From NCBI GenBank assembly GCA_964445985.1, contig CAYUMU010000089.1, positions 1 to 28,208 on the forward strand: a DNA stretch of 28,208 nucleotides, written 5' to 3'. The notes beneath the pieces were generated by a model. The model searched no databases. It was not told where the DNA came from and worked only from the letters and a program-made list of their open reading frames with translations. Position numbers and translations under genes: made by a program. Positions 1 through 7,456 of the stretch are shown here, one piece after another (position 1 is the first letter of the stretch; the number at the start of each line of letters is the position of its first letter). Source of the stretch: CAYUMU01 sp964445985 (GTDB taxonomy: Bacteria > Planctomycetota > Planctomycetia > Pirellulales > S012-138).

Positions 1-196
1 GACGCCTACTTCTCACTACAACGCGATTCCAGCCGTTTGGAGGCGAATCTCAGCCGCGCCGGCACCAACAAAGAACTTACGACGCAAAGCCCCCAAAATA
101 CCGTCGAAAATCGCCATTTCAACACGGCTGGGGAACTTGGGCTAGCAATTGTGGCATGTTACAGGTCACATCGGGCAACATCACTTCTCCACACAA

Positions 197-212
197 CCCC
201 CAGCTACCAGCC
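197..212 (-). repeat. Degenerate copy of the GGCTGGTAGTTGGGGG spacer repeat
   Basis: Read on the minus strand this is GGCTGGTAGCTGGGGG. It differs at one base from 12108-12123 and is related to the 14-mer GGGGCTGGTAGTTG at 7484-7497 and 12106-12119. All copies lie in gaps between genes. Function is unknown. Confidence 0.5.
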
Positions 213-242
213 ACCATCCGGCTTCCGGGCCGCGATTCCAGA

Positions 243-271
243 TTGCCTCATCGCGTAACTGCCGCTACAGT
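243..271 (+). promoter_or_regulatory. Possible sigma-70-type promoter for rpsA
   Basis: TTGCCT (243-248) and TACAGT (266-271) are 17 bp apart, each matching four of six consensus bases. Transcription would begin near 278 and give a leader of about 145 nt. The match is modest and could be chance. The -10 element falls inside the inverted repeat at 255-274. Confidence 0.25.
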
Positions 272-274
272 TAC
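255..274. promoter_or_regulatory. 7-bp perfect dyad in the rpsA leader region
   Basis: GTAACTG (255-261) and CAGTTAC (268-274) form a perfect inverted repeat around a six-base loop, CCGCTA. It overlaps the possible -10 hexamer, so it could be an operator. It could also be a small RNA hairpin or the end of an upstream unit. No T-tract follows. Confidence 0.35.
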
Positions 275-423
275 CTATTCGTACCCTTAGCGGCGCGGCT
301 GGTTGCTGCGCCTTCCGGGCTAGCAGGGTCGATTTGCACCGCGGACTCTAACCCCTCGTTCCATTAGTTCGGCCGCGCCCGGAGCGGCAGGCTGCTGGAA
401 CAACCGTCGCGAGTTTTTACTTC

Positions 424-2226
424 ATGGTTAATCGAAACCTGCTGCATTCCCTGGATTTGTCGGACGATCAATGGGAGAAGGAATGGGACGCCGCCGCGGA
501 GGGCCTCGAAGAAGAAGAGTTTGAGAACCTCCTCATCGAGAGCGAAGAAGAAGAGATCCTTCCGAATCGCATCGTCGAAGGCAAAATTCTCCGCGTCGAT
601 GGCGAAATGGTCGTTGTCGATGTCGGTTACAAGTGCGAAGGCACCCTCCCCCGCAACGAATGGGACGAAGACGAAGCCCCGCCTGAGCCCGGTCAGGTGA
701 TCATGGTGCTGGTCGAAGACATCGAAGATGCCGACGGCCGCTACCAGGAAGCCTCCGATATGCTCCTCTTGAGCAAGCGGAAGGCCGAGAAAATCATCGT
801 CTGGGAAAACCTGCTCAAAAATATCAACGAGGGCGATGTCGTCACCGGCGCCGTCACTCGCAAAATCAAGGGCGGTTTGCTGGTCGATATCGGCGTGAAC
901 GTGTTTCTGCCGGCCAGCCAGGTCGATATCCGCCGCCCGGCCGATATCGGCGACTATATCGGCCGCACCATCCAGTGCATCGTGCTCAAAATCGACGACA
1001 CCCGGCGCAATATCGTGGTCAGCCGCCGGGCCCTCATCGAGTCCGAGCGCGAAGAAAAGAAAAAGCAACTCCTCAAAACGCTCGAAATCGGCCAGGTTCG
1101 TCGCGGCATTGTCAAAAACATTGCCGACTTCGGCGCCTTCGTCGACCTGGGCGGCATCGATGGCCTGCTGCACATCACCGATATGACCTGGGGTCGGATC
1201 AACCACCCCCGCGAATTCGTTCAGCTCGACGAAGAGCTGGAAGTGAAGGTGCTCAACATCGATTACGAGAAGGAAAAAATCGCCCTGGGCACCAAGCAGC
1301 TCACCCCGAGCCCTTGGGACAATGTCGAGGCCAAGTATCCGGTTGGCACCAAGGTCCGCGGCGAAGTCGTCAACGTGATGAGCTACGGCGCCTTTGTGAA
1401 GCTCGAAGAAGGCATCGAAGGCCTGGTCCACATCAGCGAAATGTCGTGGACCAAGCGCATCTCCCACCCCACCGAGCTGGTCAACATTGGCGACGAGATC
1501 GACGTGGTGGTGCTCGGCATTAACAAGGAGAAACAAGAAATCTCCTTGGGCATGAAGCAAACCCAGAGCAACCCCTGGGACAAGGTCGCCGACCGTTACC
1601 CGCCCGGTTCGCTGGTCAAGGGCACGGTTCGCAACCTCACCAACTACGGCGCCTTCATCGAAATCGAAGAAGGTATCGATGGCCTGTTGCACGTGAGTGA
1701 TATGTCGTGGACCCGCAAAATCAGCCATCCCAACGAAATGGTTGAAAAGGCCCAACAGCTCGAATGCAAGGTGCTCTCGGTGGATCAGGAACGCCGCCGC
1801 ATCGCCCTGGGGCTCAAGCAGCTCCAAGACGATCCCTGGGCGACCGATATCCCCAACAAGTACCAGCCGGGCCAGGTGGTGCGGGGAACCGTCACCAAGC
1901 TCACCAACTTTGGTGTGTTTGTGGGCCTGGAAAACGGCCTCGAAGGCCTGCTGCACATTTCGGAACTGGCCGACCACAAAGTCGAAAACCCCGAAGAAGT
2001 GTGCAAGGTTGGCGATGAGATCGAAGTCAAGATCCTTCGCGTCGATGCCGACGAACGCAAAATCGGCCTCTCCCGCAAACGCGTGGAATGGGCCGAAGAA
2101 GACGCCGCCGAAACCCCCGACGGCGAAGTGGCAGCCAAGAGCGGTGGCCAGCAGGTCGAACTCCGCGGTGGCGTGGGAAGCGCCGGCCCGCTGATTCAAC
2201 CCGCTCAGACCGACGAAGTGGAATAA
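424..2226 (+). CDS. rpsA: 30S ribosomal protein S1 (six S1 domains)
   Basis: 600 aa. After an acidic N-terminal segment (residues 1-48, with runs of Glu) six S1 OB-fold repeats follow at roughly 50-118, 135-203, 220-290, 305-375, 392-462 and 480-548. The last four carry the classic pattern GxVxxxxxFGAFV...GLLHIS(D/E)M. Six domains and about 600 aa fit bacterial ribosomal protein S1, which binds mRNA at the 30S platform and promotes initiation. The C-terminal tail (about 550-600) is Glu/Gly-rich and low in complexity. The ATG at 424 has no purine-rich Shine-Dalgarno sequence just upstream (GAGTTTTTACTTC precedes it). This resembles known S1 messages, which are often autoregulated, but regulation here is inferred. 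A strong terminator follows, so the gene is probably monocistronic. Confidence 0.95.
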   Translation: MVNRNLLHSLDLSDDQWEKEWDAAAEGLEEEEFENLLIESEEEEILPNRIVEGKILRVDGEMVVVDVGYKCEGTLPRNEWDEDEAPPEPGQVIMVLVEDIEDADGRYQEASDMLLLSKRKAEKIIVWENLLKNINEGDVVTGAVTRKIKGGLLVDIGVNVFLPASQVDIRRPADIGDYIGRTIQCIVLKIDDTRRNIVVSRRALIESEREEKKKQLLKTLEIGQVRRGIVKNIADFGAFVDLGGIDGLLHITDMTWGRINHPREFVQLDEELEVKVLNIDYEKEKIALGTKQLTPSPWDNVEAKYPVGTKVRGEVVNVMSYGAFVKLEEGIEGLVHISEMSWTKRISHPTELVNIGDEIDVVVLGINKEKQEISLGMKQTQSNPWDKVADRYPPGSLVKGTVRNLTNYGAFIEIEEGIDGLLHVSDMSWTRKISHPNEMVEKAQQLECKVLSVDQERRRIALGLKQLQDDPWATDIPNKYQPGQVVRGTVTKLTNFGVFVGLENGLEGLLHISELADHKVENPEEVCKVGDEIEVKILRVDADERKIGLSRKRVEWAEEDAAETPDGEVAAKSGGQQVELRGGVGSAGPLIQPAQTDEVE

Positions 2227-2269
2227 ACCCTTCGCTCGCTGTCGGGTTCACCACCAACCAATGAACCGC

Positions 2270-2311
2270 CGGCCGCGGCAAGCTCAAAGCGAGTTTGCCG
2301 CGGCCGCTTTT
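2270..2311 (+). terminator. Rho-independent terminator after rpsA
   Basis: A 16-bp stem pairs 2270-2285 with 2291-2306, including one G-U pair, around the five-base loop AAAGC. It is followed by CTTTTG. The hairpin starts about 43 nt after the rpsA stop and is the strongest terminator-like structure in the window. Confidence 0.85.
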
Positions 2312-2570
2312 GTGACCCTCTCACGGCAAACTACGCCGCTTTGGTACACGCGGTGTGCCACTGCTTGCGGTCGAATGCGTGTTCCATTCATAACACGTTC
2401 TCCACGACCGGAAGCAGTGCGTGGCGGCATTGGCGTTTTACTTCGTTGCCCGAATCGTGGGCAGTTCGGCGCTTCTCCCAAGGAACTCTAAGGTTCGATG
2501 GGGGCAGCGCCGAACCGCCGCCGCCCCCCAGCGCGACGAGCGCTCCCTGTTTGTATTTGCTCGGTTTGGC

Positions 2571-2599
2571 TTGGAAATACGGATCTTGAACCGTATTAT
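2571..2599 (+). promoter_or_regulatory. Sigma-70-type promoter of the small gene at 2645
   Basis: TTGGAA (2571-2576) and TATTAT (2594-2599) are separated by exactly 17 bp. The -10 matches five of six consensus bases and the -35 four of six. The expected start site near 2606 gives a short leader, and AGGA at 2634-2637 is well placed before the ATG at 2645. Confidence 0.55.
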
Positions 2600-2644
2600 T
2601 AACAACGGTGATTCCGTGTGCGTACTGTCCAGCAGGAACGGCGT

Positions 2645-2897
2645 ATGAGCGATTCCAGTGAGCTGCTTACGAGCCTCAGCGACGAGGAGTTGATCGCGCT
2701 GGCGGATGGTTTGCTCGCGCCGAGCGCGCAAACCCGGCTGGACGAATTGCTAAGCCGCAATGCCCAGGGGGGAACTTTCGCCCCCAGAATCGTTGGAACT
2801 CGATGCTCTCTTGGCGAAAATCGACCAGTTAAACATTCTGAAAACCCGGGCGCGATACACCCTCCATCAGCAGGCCGCCGAGACAGGTGGAACTTGA
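2645..2897 (+). pseudogene. Frameshifted small acidic protein, partner of an HNH nuclease
   Basis: The ATG at 2645 has a good ribosome site (AGGA, 7-nt spacing) and a promoter upstream. The first 41 codons read as a helical acidic protein (MSDSSELLTSLSDEELIALA...LDELLSRNAQG). At a run of six Gs (2767-2772) coding moves to another frame. Removing one G gives QGELSPPESLELDALLAKID and a stop at 2895-2897, about 83 aa in all. From memory of the family, such small proteins (SD-EEL-ALAD...LDELLxxNxxGxLxxxExxELDxLL) often precede HNH endonuclease genes in cyanobacteria and planctomycetes, and an HNH-like start does follow here. The broken frame could be a true mutation, a homopolymer sequencing error or, less likely, programmed frameshifting. 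Confidence 0.6.
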
Positions 2898-2971
2898 GCG
2901 CATATGTCTCGGCCGACTTGCGCAGGCAAGTTCGTGAGCACTTTGGAAATTGTTGCACTGACGCCGTCCCC
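2894..2971 (+). pseudogene. Remnant of an HNH endonuclease gene (N-terminus only)
   Basis: A TTG start at 2894 overlaps the TGA of the preceding small gene (TTGA). The frame reads SAYVSADLRRQVREHFGNCC. This matches the N-terminal pattern I know from small HNH endonucleases (YVxxxLRRxVRExxxxxCEYC), where a Cys pair and the HNH core should follow. Similarity stops after about 20 codons; the Cys pair, His-Asn-His motif and roughly 100 further residues are absent. The frame stays open much further, but it then runs antisense to the sigma-54 activator and has no nuclease character. I infer a 3' deletion, with the neighbouring two-component operon now abutting. The assignment rests on about 20 residues plus gene order. 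Confidence 0.5.
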
Positions 2972-3008
2972 GGCCGCATGCCCACTTCACCCAATCGAAC
3001 CGCCAGGC

Positions 3009-4412
3009 TTATTCCATCGCGTAGCGTTTCAGCTTCTGCCGTAGCGTGGCCCGATGAATGCCCAGCCACTGCGACGCGGCGGCCCGGTTGCCCTGGGTTC
3101 GTTCCAGCAGGGCTTTCAAGAGCGGCGGCTCGACCAGTTCCAGGTATCGCTCGTAGAGGGTGCCCGACGTGGTCTCCTCGTCGATCTGCAGCGACTCGGC
3201 CCGCGCCCATTGGGCCAGCGCCTCGCGCAGCATTTCCTCCGTCGGGTCGGACGCATTCCCGGCCCCTTCCAAGGGCCGCATCAAATGCTCCGGCTGCACC
3301 GCATGCCCGCGCGACACGATCGCCGCATGTTCCACCACGTTCCGCAACTCGCGCACGTTGCCCACCCAATCGCGGCGCTGCAATTCTTTGGCGGCCTGCG
3401 GCGACAGCGAGGTAGGCTCAAGGCCGGCCGCCCGCGCCTGCCGCAAGAAATGTTCGGCCAACAGCGGAATGTCTTCCCGCCGTTCCCGCAAGGCAGGCAA
3501 GTGGATCGGAAACACGCTCAGCCGAAAGAACAGGTCCTCGCGAAACTCGCCGGCCGCGATCAATTCGCGCAACGGCCGATTCGTGGCGGCCACCACGCGA
3601 ATGTTCGTGGTCCGCGGCCTTGCGTCGCCCACCGGCGTAACCTCGCGATGCTCGATCGCCCGCAGCAATTTCACCTGCAGCGCCAACGGCACGTCGCCAA
3701 TTTCGTCCAGCAGCACCGTGCCCCCGGCGGCCAGTTCCAATAACCCCTTGCGGTCTTGCACCGCTCCGGTAAATGAGCCCCGGGTATGGCCGAACAGTTC
3801 TCCCTCCACCAAACCGGGACTCAACGCCGCCAGGCAGATCGGTAAGAACGGCCCCGAGCGCCGCGAACCATGGTTGTGAATCGCCCGGGCTACCAACTCC
3901 TTGCCCGTGCCGCTTTCGCCCGTAATCAGCACCGGCACATCCGCTTGGGCGGCCAGGGCGATATTCTTGAACAGTTCTTGCATGGCCGGCGAAGTGCCCA
4001 CCAGCGTTTCGCTCGAGGTCTCGGCGTTCGGGGCGGCCGCCGCTGGCTTGGTGGTGGACTGCAAAGCCCGATCGATCACGCTCGCCGCGCGATCCAGATC
4101 AAAGGGCTTGGTCAAATAGTCGAACGCCCCGCCTTCAATCGCCTTCACGGCCGTATCCAAATTGCCGAAGGCCGTCATCACAATGATGGGCGCCGCATGC
4201 ATGGTTTCCTGAAACCGGCGCATGGCCGAAATGCCATCCATGCCCGGCAGGCGCACGTCCAATACCAGGGCGTCGTGAGGGCTTTGGGCCGCGCACCTCA
4301 GTCCCTCTTCGGCAGACGAAGCCACGCTCACCTCGTGCCCGTCGTCGGTGAGGAACTCGCGGAACGCCCAGCAAATGCTCTCTTCGTCGTCGACAATTAA
4401 AATGCGGCTCAT
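3009..4412 (-). CDS. NtrC-family sigma-54-dependent response regulator
   Basis: 467 aa from the ATG at 4412, chosen because it begins at the receiver domain (MSRILIVDDEES) and overlaps the kinase stop by ATGA; the longer in-frame extension lacks domain character. Receiver domain about 1-120, with acidic residues D8/D9, phosphoacceptor D52 (LVLDVRLPG) and the Lys of LTKPFD. A central AAA+ domain follows with Walker A GESGTGKE, a sigma-54 contact loop reading GSFTGA rather than GAFTGA, Walker B TVLLDEIGD, and GNVRELRNVVEHA. The C-terminus carries a Fis-type helix-turn-helix (NRAAASQWLGIHRATLRQKL). It should activate sigma-54 promoters after phosphorylation by the adjacent kinase. Target genes cannot be read from the window. 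Confidence 0.93.
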   Translation of the reverse strand: MSRILIVDDEESICWAFREFLTDDGHEVSVASSAEEGLRCAAQSPHDALVLDVRLPGMDGISAMRRFQETMHAAPIIVMTAFGNLDTAVKAIEGGAFDYLTKPFDLDRAASVIDRALQSTTKPAAAAPNAETSSETLVGTSPAMQELFKNIALAAQADVPVLITGESGTGKELVARAIHNHGSRRSGPFLPICLAALSPGLVEGELFGHTRGSFTGAVQDRKGLLELAAGGTVLLDEIGDVPLALQVKLLRAIEHREVTPVGDARPRTTNIRVVAATNRPLRELIAAGEFREDLFFRLSVFPIHLPALRERREDIPLLAEHFLRQARAAGLEPTSLSPQAAKELQRRDWVGNVRELRNVVEHAAIVSRGHAVQPEHLMRPLEGAGNASDPTEEMLREALAQWARAESLQIDEETTSGTLYERYLELVEPPLLKALLERTQGNRAAASQWLGIHRATLRQKLKRYAME

Positions 4413-5791
4413 GCGAGGGCTTTCGTGTGCGGCAAGGTCAGGCGGAAGTGCGTCCAACCGTTCTCTCGACTCCAACATAACCGACCGCCATGGCTGGCGG
4501 CCACCTCCTGAGCCAGGGCCAGCCCCAGTCCCACCCCTTCTTCCTTGGTGGTCACAAAGGGTTCCATCAGCGAATCGGCCAACTCAGGCGAAGGACCCGC
4601 GCCGGTGTCGCTCACGGTAATCCCCACGTTGCCCCCCGCCGCGGCGTCGTCCACTTGCGAAGTCAACTCCACTTGCCCTTGAGCGCCGGCCGCTTCAATG
4701 GCATTCAGCGTCAGGTTGAGCACCGCCGCCCGAATCGCGGCGACCTCGCCCATGGTTTCCGCGGGCTCGCCGGGCGGTTCCCATTGCAGCAGCACCTTGG
4801 CATGCTCGGCGGCGGGCCGCACCAGCAAAGCCACTTCGCTCAGCAGCGCCACCAGGTCCACCCGCTCCGGCGGTTGCCGTTCCAGCTTGCCCAGCGCCAG
4901 CAGGGCTCGTACCTGCTCTTCCATCATCGCCAGTTGCCGCAAGGCCACGGTCAGGCTTTCGTCGCTGGCCGAGGGCGGATGCCGCTTGGCATACAACTGC
5001 ACGCTCAGCCGCGCGCCCGTCAGCGAGTTCCGCAACGTGTGGGCCATTCCGGCCGCCAACTGCGCCAAAATCTTCATCCGCTCCGAACGCTGAATCGTGT
5101 GCTGCATCGCCTTGAGGTCCACGCACATCCGGTTCACCGACCGAATCAAGGCGTCGATCTCATCCACCCCATCGCCGCCAGGCAGTTCTTGAAAGTCGCC
5201 GCTGGCAATCCGGGCCACCTTGCGCTGCACGTCGCGCAGCCGCCGGCTAATGCGATCCACCACCCACACCGTCACCAGCACCATCAACAGCAAAATCACC
5301 CCGCCCAAGGCCAGCGAAGGGAGCGCGGCTTCACGCCGGGCCTGCTGCCAGTTGGTTTCGGGATACAGCACCAGCAGCGATCGCCCATTGGCCTGCTGCG
5401 CCGATGGCACCGAGGCCGCGAAATACTGCACGCCGTTGAACGAAACCGTGGGCGAGTCGCCCAAATTCTCCAGCCGCGCCGAAGCCGGAAACATCTTGGC
5501 CGGCGGCGGCGGGTCGGCGATCAGCGGAAAACTGGTGGCCGTAACCTGGCCCTCGTTGTCGTATGCAATGAAGTGAGCCCCCGAAAGACCCCGCATCCGC
5601 GCCAGCACGCTGGAAGTGAAAGGGAAGTTGGCGTCGCCCAGCGAGGAAACCACGCCGTTCAAACGATCGATGATTTCTCCCCCCGTGCGGCGGGCCGCCA
5701 GCGTGGCCGTCGTCACCGCGATCGCGGCAATCGCCAACACTTGCAGCGTGACCAAGGGAAGCAGGATCTGATTGCGGATCGATCGCGACAT
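4409..5791 (-). CDS. Membrane sensor histidine kinase, partner of the NtrC-type regulator
   Basis: 460 aa from the ATG at 5791, which opens straight into a membrane segment (MSRSIRNQILLPLVTLQVLA). TM1 is about 9-31, a periplasmic sensor region about 32-156, TM2 about 157-179, HAMP about 180-232. The H-box reads GMAHTLRNSLTG with H251 as the likely phosphoacceptor; the residue after His is Thr instead of the usual acidic one. An N-box (LNLTLNAIEAAG), G1 (VSDTGAGPSP) and G2 (GVGLGLALAQEVAASHGG) complete the ATPase domain. The stop overlaps the regulator start (ATGA), so the two are co-translated and probably cognate. The ligand is unknown. Confidence 0.9.
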   Translation of the reverse strand: MSRSIRNQILLPLVTLQVLAIAAIAVTTATLAARRTGGEIIDRLNGVVSSLGDANFPFTSSVLARMRGLSGAHFIAYDNEGQVTATSFPLIADPPPPAKMFPASARLENLGDSPTVSFNGVQYFAASVPSAQQANGRSLLVLYPETNWQQARREAALPSLALGGVILLLMVLVTVWVVDRISRRLRDVQRKVARIASGDFQELPGGDGVDEIDALIRSVNRMCVDLKAMQHTIQRSERMKILAQLAAGMAHTLRNSLTGARLSVQLYAKRHPPSASDESLTVALRQLAMMEEQVRALLALGKLERQPPERVDLVALLSEVALLVRPAAEHAKVLLQWEPPGEPAETMGEVAAIRAAVLNLTLNAIEAAGAQGQVELTSQVDDAAAGGNVGITVSDTGAGPSPELADSLMEPFVTTKEEGVGLGLALAQEVAASHGGRLCWSRENGWTHFRLTLPHTKALA

Positions 5792-6031
5792 GCAATGTAG
5801 AGACAGCGGTCCAAAAGTGGTGGCCAGAACCAGGGCGGCGAAGCATCCTCCATCAAACGCTACGCGGCCCTCCTTAGCAAGAGACCGTGCCCGGGCGACC
5901 TGCTCGCGATTCCCCCAGGCAATTCGCCCCTCATTTCGTGCGGCGCCCGCCCTCGCTTGCCCTCCGCCGCGGGTTATCATGACAAAACTGTCACTGGGAA
6001 GTTCTCCTTGCCGATCCGTCCGCCCTCCCCC

Positions 6032-6625
6032 ATGAGCCCCCGCAGTTTTGCCATCGTGCCCGCCGCCGGCCGCAGCCGCAGAATGGGCGTGCCCAAGTTG
6101 CTGCTCCCCTGGGCTGGGGGCACCCTCATCGAAGCCGCCCTGGCTGCGTGGAAAGCCGCCGGCGTTCGGCACCGCATGGTGGTGGTCCATCCGGCCGATG
6201 CTTGCCTGGCCCATGTCGTTCGTCAGGCAGGGGCCGAAGTTTGCCTCGCCCCGCTCCCCCCGCCCGATATGAAAGCCTCCGTGCGATTGGGCCTGGAGTA
6301 CGCCGCCGAGCGCTGGCAGGCCAGCGAAGGCGACGTTTGGCTGCTCGCTCCGGCCGATATTCCCAATTTTTCACCCCAGCTAGTGCAAACGCTGCTGGCA
6401 ACCCATGCCGAGCATCCGGAGCCGATTCTGGTTCCCGTGCATGCTGGCCAGCGGGGGCACCCCGTGCTGTTTCCCTGGCGTTACGCGGCCGAAGTTTCCC
6501 GGCTGCCCACCGCTGCCGGCGTGAATCGGCTGCTGGAAATCTTCCCCGTCCGCGAGGTATCTTCGCCCTGGCCCGCGGCCGAAGATATCGATACCCCCGA
6601 GGCTTACCGCCGCCTGCGGCCGTGA
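6032..6625 (+). CDS. MobA/MocA-like nucleotidyltransferase
   Basis: 197 aa. The N-terminus has the NTP-transferase signature AIVPAAGRSRRMGVPKLLLP, a variant of the LAAGxSxRMGxxK nucleotide-binding loop. It continues with a Rossmann-like core and LAPADIPNFSP, matching the (D/A)xPxx metal-binding segment of MobA-like enzymes. The end, DIDTPEAYRRL, is typical of this superfamily. Such proteins transfer CMP or GMP onto molybdopterin or act on related phosphorylated substrates; which one cannot be told here, as no molybdenum cofactor gene is nearby. The ATG at 6032 fits the domain start. TATCAT at 5975-5980 is a possible -10 element. The gene diverges from the two-component operon across about 240 bp. 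Confidence 0.85.
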   Translation: MSPRSFAIVPAAGRSRRMGVPKLLLPWAGGTLIEAALAAWKAAGVRHRMVVVHPADACLAHVVRQAGAEVCLAPLPPPDMKASVRLGLEYAAERWQASEGDVWLLAPADIPNFSPQLVQTLLATHAEHPEPILVPVHAGQRGHPVLFPWRYAAEVSRLPTAAGVNRLLEIFPVREVSSPWPAAEDIDTPEAYRRLRP

Positions 6626-6733
6626 ACTCACTGGGGAACCCAGGAGCGCGCCCCATGTCCCTTGGCTGCTTGCTCAGGCTCAACTGGGCAGACAGTTTGC
6701 ACAAACCGCCGCTCGCCCAAAGGAAAGCAACTT

Positions 6734-6742
6734 TGGTATGAT
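6734..6742 (+). promoter_or_regulatory. Extended -10 element upstream of the ArsR-type gene
   Basis: TGGTATGAT (6734-6742) reads as TGn-TATGAT, an extended -10 element. No good -35 is seen at the usual distance, which is tolerated with an extended -10. It lies about 75 nt before the ATG at 6817. No clear ArsR-type operator dyad was found around it. Confidence 0.4.
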
Positions 6743-6816
6743 GGCTTACAGCCAGAGGGCTCGAAGATGGATCCGAGCCCGACCCGATCCGCCAATTCTG
6801 TTTGCACGGGGTAGCC

Positions 6817-7158
6817 ATGACCCATTCGCCCGACGCCGAGCGCTGTGCCGCCTACATGAAGGCGCTCGGCGAACCGCTGCGATTGCAAATGGTGGAATGT
6901 TTGCGGACAGGCGAGCTCACGGTTTCCGACATTGCCGCCCTGATGGAAATCGAAATCGCCAACGCCTCGCACCATCTTCGCTTGCTGCACCTGGCCGGCC
7001 TGGCGACCACCCGCCGCGAGGGCAAGTACATCTACTACTCGCTCGATCCGGCCGTGTTTAACCGGGGTCCCAAAAGCACGCCCGACATCCTGGATTTCGG
7101 CTGCTGCCGCGTGGAACTCAATAAACTAGCCACCGATGGCGACGCCAAAAAGTCCTAG
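6817..7158 (+). CDS. ArsR/SmtB-family winged-helix repressor with C-terminal Cys pair
   Basis: 113 aa from the ATG at 6817; an in-frame TTG five codons upstream is less likely. The order is KALGEPLRLQMVECL, then LTVSDIAALM, then the recognition helix NASHHLRLLHLAGLA, then the wing TTRREGKYIYYSL, which is the standard ArsR fold. Cysteines lie at 10, 28 and, notably, 96-97 in DFGCCRVEL near the C-terminus. The ELCVCDL-type metal site of classic ArsR is absent (ELTVSDI here), so any metal or thiol sensing would use other residues, with C96/C97 as candidates. The next gene overlaps its 3' end, and their likely shared product theme is thiol redox. Effector unknown. Confidence 0.88.
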   Translation: MTHSPDAERCAAYMKALGEPLRLQMVECLRTGELTVSDIAALMEIEIANASHHLRLLHLAGLATTRREGKYIYYSLDPAVFNRGPKSTPDILDFGCCRVELNKLATDGDAKKS

Positions 7159-7456
7159 GCCTGCTGCCATGTCGCCCGCTTCCCCTCGCATTGCCATTCG
7201 TTACTGCAACCAGTGCCGCTGGCTGCTCCGCGCCGCTTGGATGGCCCAGGAACTGCTGACCACCTTCCCAGACGAAGTCGGCGAAGTCGCCCTCCAACCC
7301 GGCACCGGCGGCGTGTTCGAGGTCACCGTGAACGACGCCACCATCTGGTCCAGGGCAGCCGAAGGCCGCTTCCCCGATATCAAAGAACTCAAACAACGAG
7401 TCCGCGACGTGATTGCCCCAGACAAACCACTGGGCCATAGCGAAGCGCGGGGCTAG
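7136..7456 (+). CDS. SelW/SelT/SelH (Rdx) family thioredoxin-like protein
   Basis: 106 aa from the ATG at 7136, which overlaps the ArsR-type gene by 23 bp; an alternative ATG at 7169 would leave a 10-bp gap and begin nearer the domain. The Rdx signature is clear: IRYCNQCRWLLRAAWMAQEL with redox CxxC at C23 and C26, then LQPGTGGVFEV, IWSRAAEGRFPDIKELKQRV and a short tail. Eukaryotic relatives may carry selenocysteine at the second Cys; here both codons are ordinary TGC. Bacterial members are small putative oxidoreductases of unknown substrate. Co-transcription with the ArsR-type repressor suggests conditional expression under metal or thiol stress, which is inference. Confidence 0.88.
   Translation: MATPKSPRPAAMSPASPRIAIRYCNQCRWLLRAAWMAQELLTTFPDEVGEVALQPGTGGVFEVTVNDATIWSRAAEGRFPDIKELKQRVRDVIAPDKPLGHSEARG

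Larger units (their letters stand above)
1..423. other. Gene-poor leader upstream of rpsA
   Basis: I see no convincing gene here. One plus-strand frame is open from the window edge to 258, but its translation has no recognisable character and it runs through a G-rich repeat copy, so it could at most hold the tail of an upstream gene. The stretch contains a degenerate copy of a repeat found elsewhere in the window (197-212), a promoter-like pair and a 7-bp inverted repeat (243-274). It probably serves as the leader of the S1 gene. Confidence 0.5.
2227..2644. other. Spacer with terminator and promoter, no gene
   Basis: This 418-bp gap holds the rpsA terminator (2270-2311) and the promoter of the decayed small gene (2571-2599). 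A GGTTCG/CGAACC inverted repeat (2492-2497 with 2511-2516) lies between them. I see no coding frame with recognisable character. Confidence 0.6.

Noticed and set aside
16..117. 33-codon minus-strand ORF near the left edge
   Set aside because: It has a plausible start and stop but no ribosome site, no family character and no supporting context.
364..2199. Long minus-strand open frame of 611 codons opposite rpsA
   Set aside because: It is fully antisense to the six-domain S1 gene. Its Phe/Asp/His-rich translation is the usual shadow of a GC-biased coding strand.
2957..3415. Continuation of the HNH-like frame past 2957
   Set aside because: From about 3009 it is antisense to the sigma-54 activator and shows only Arg/Pro-rich shadow sequence.
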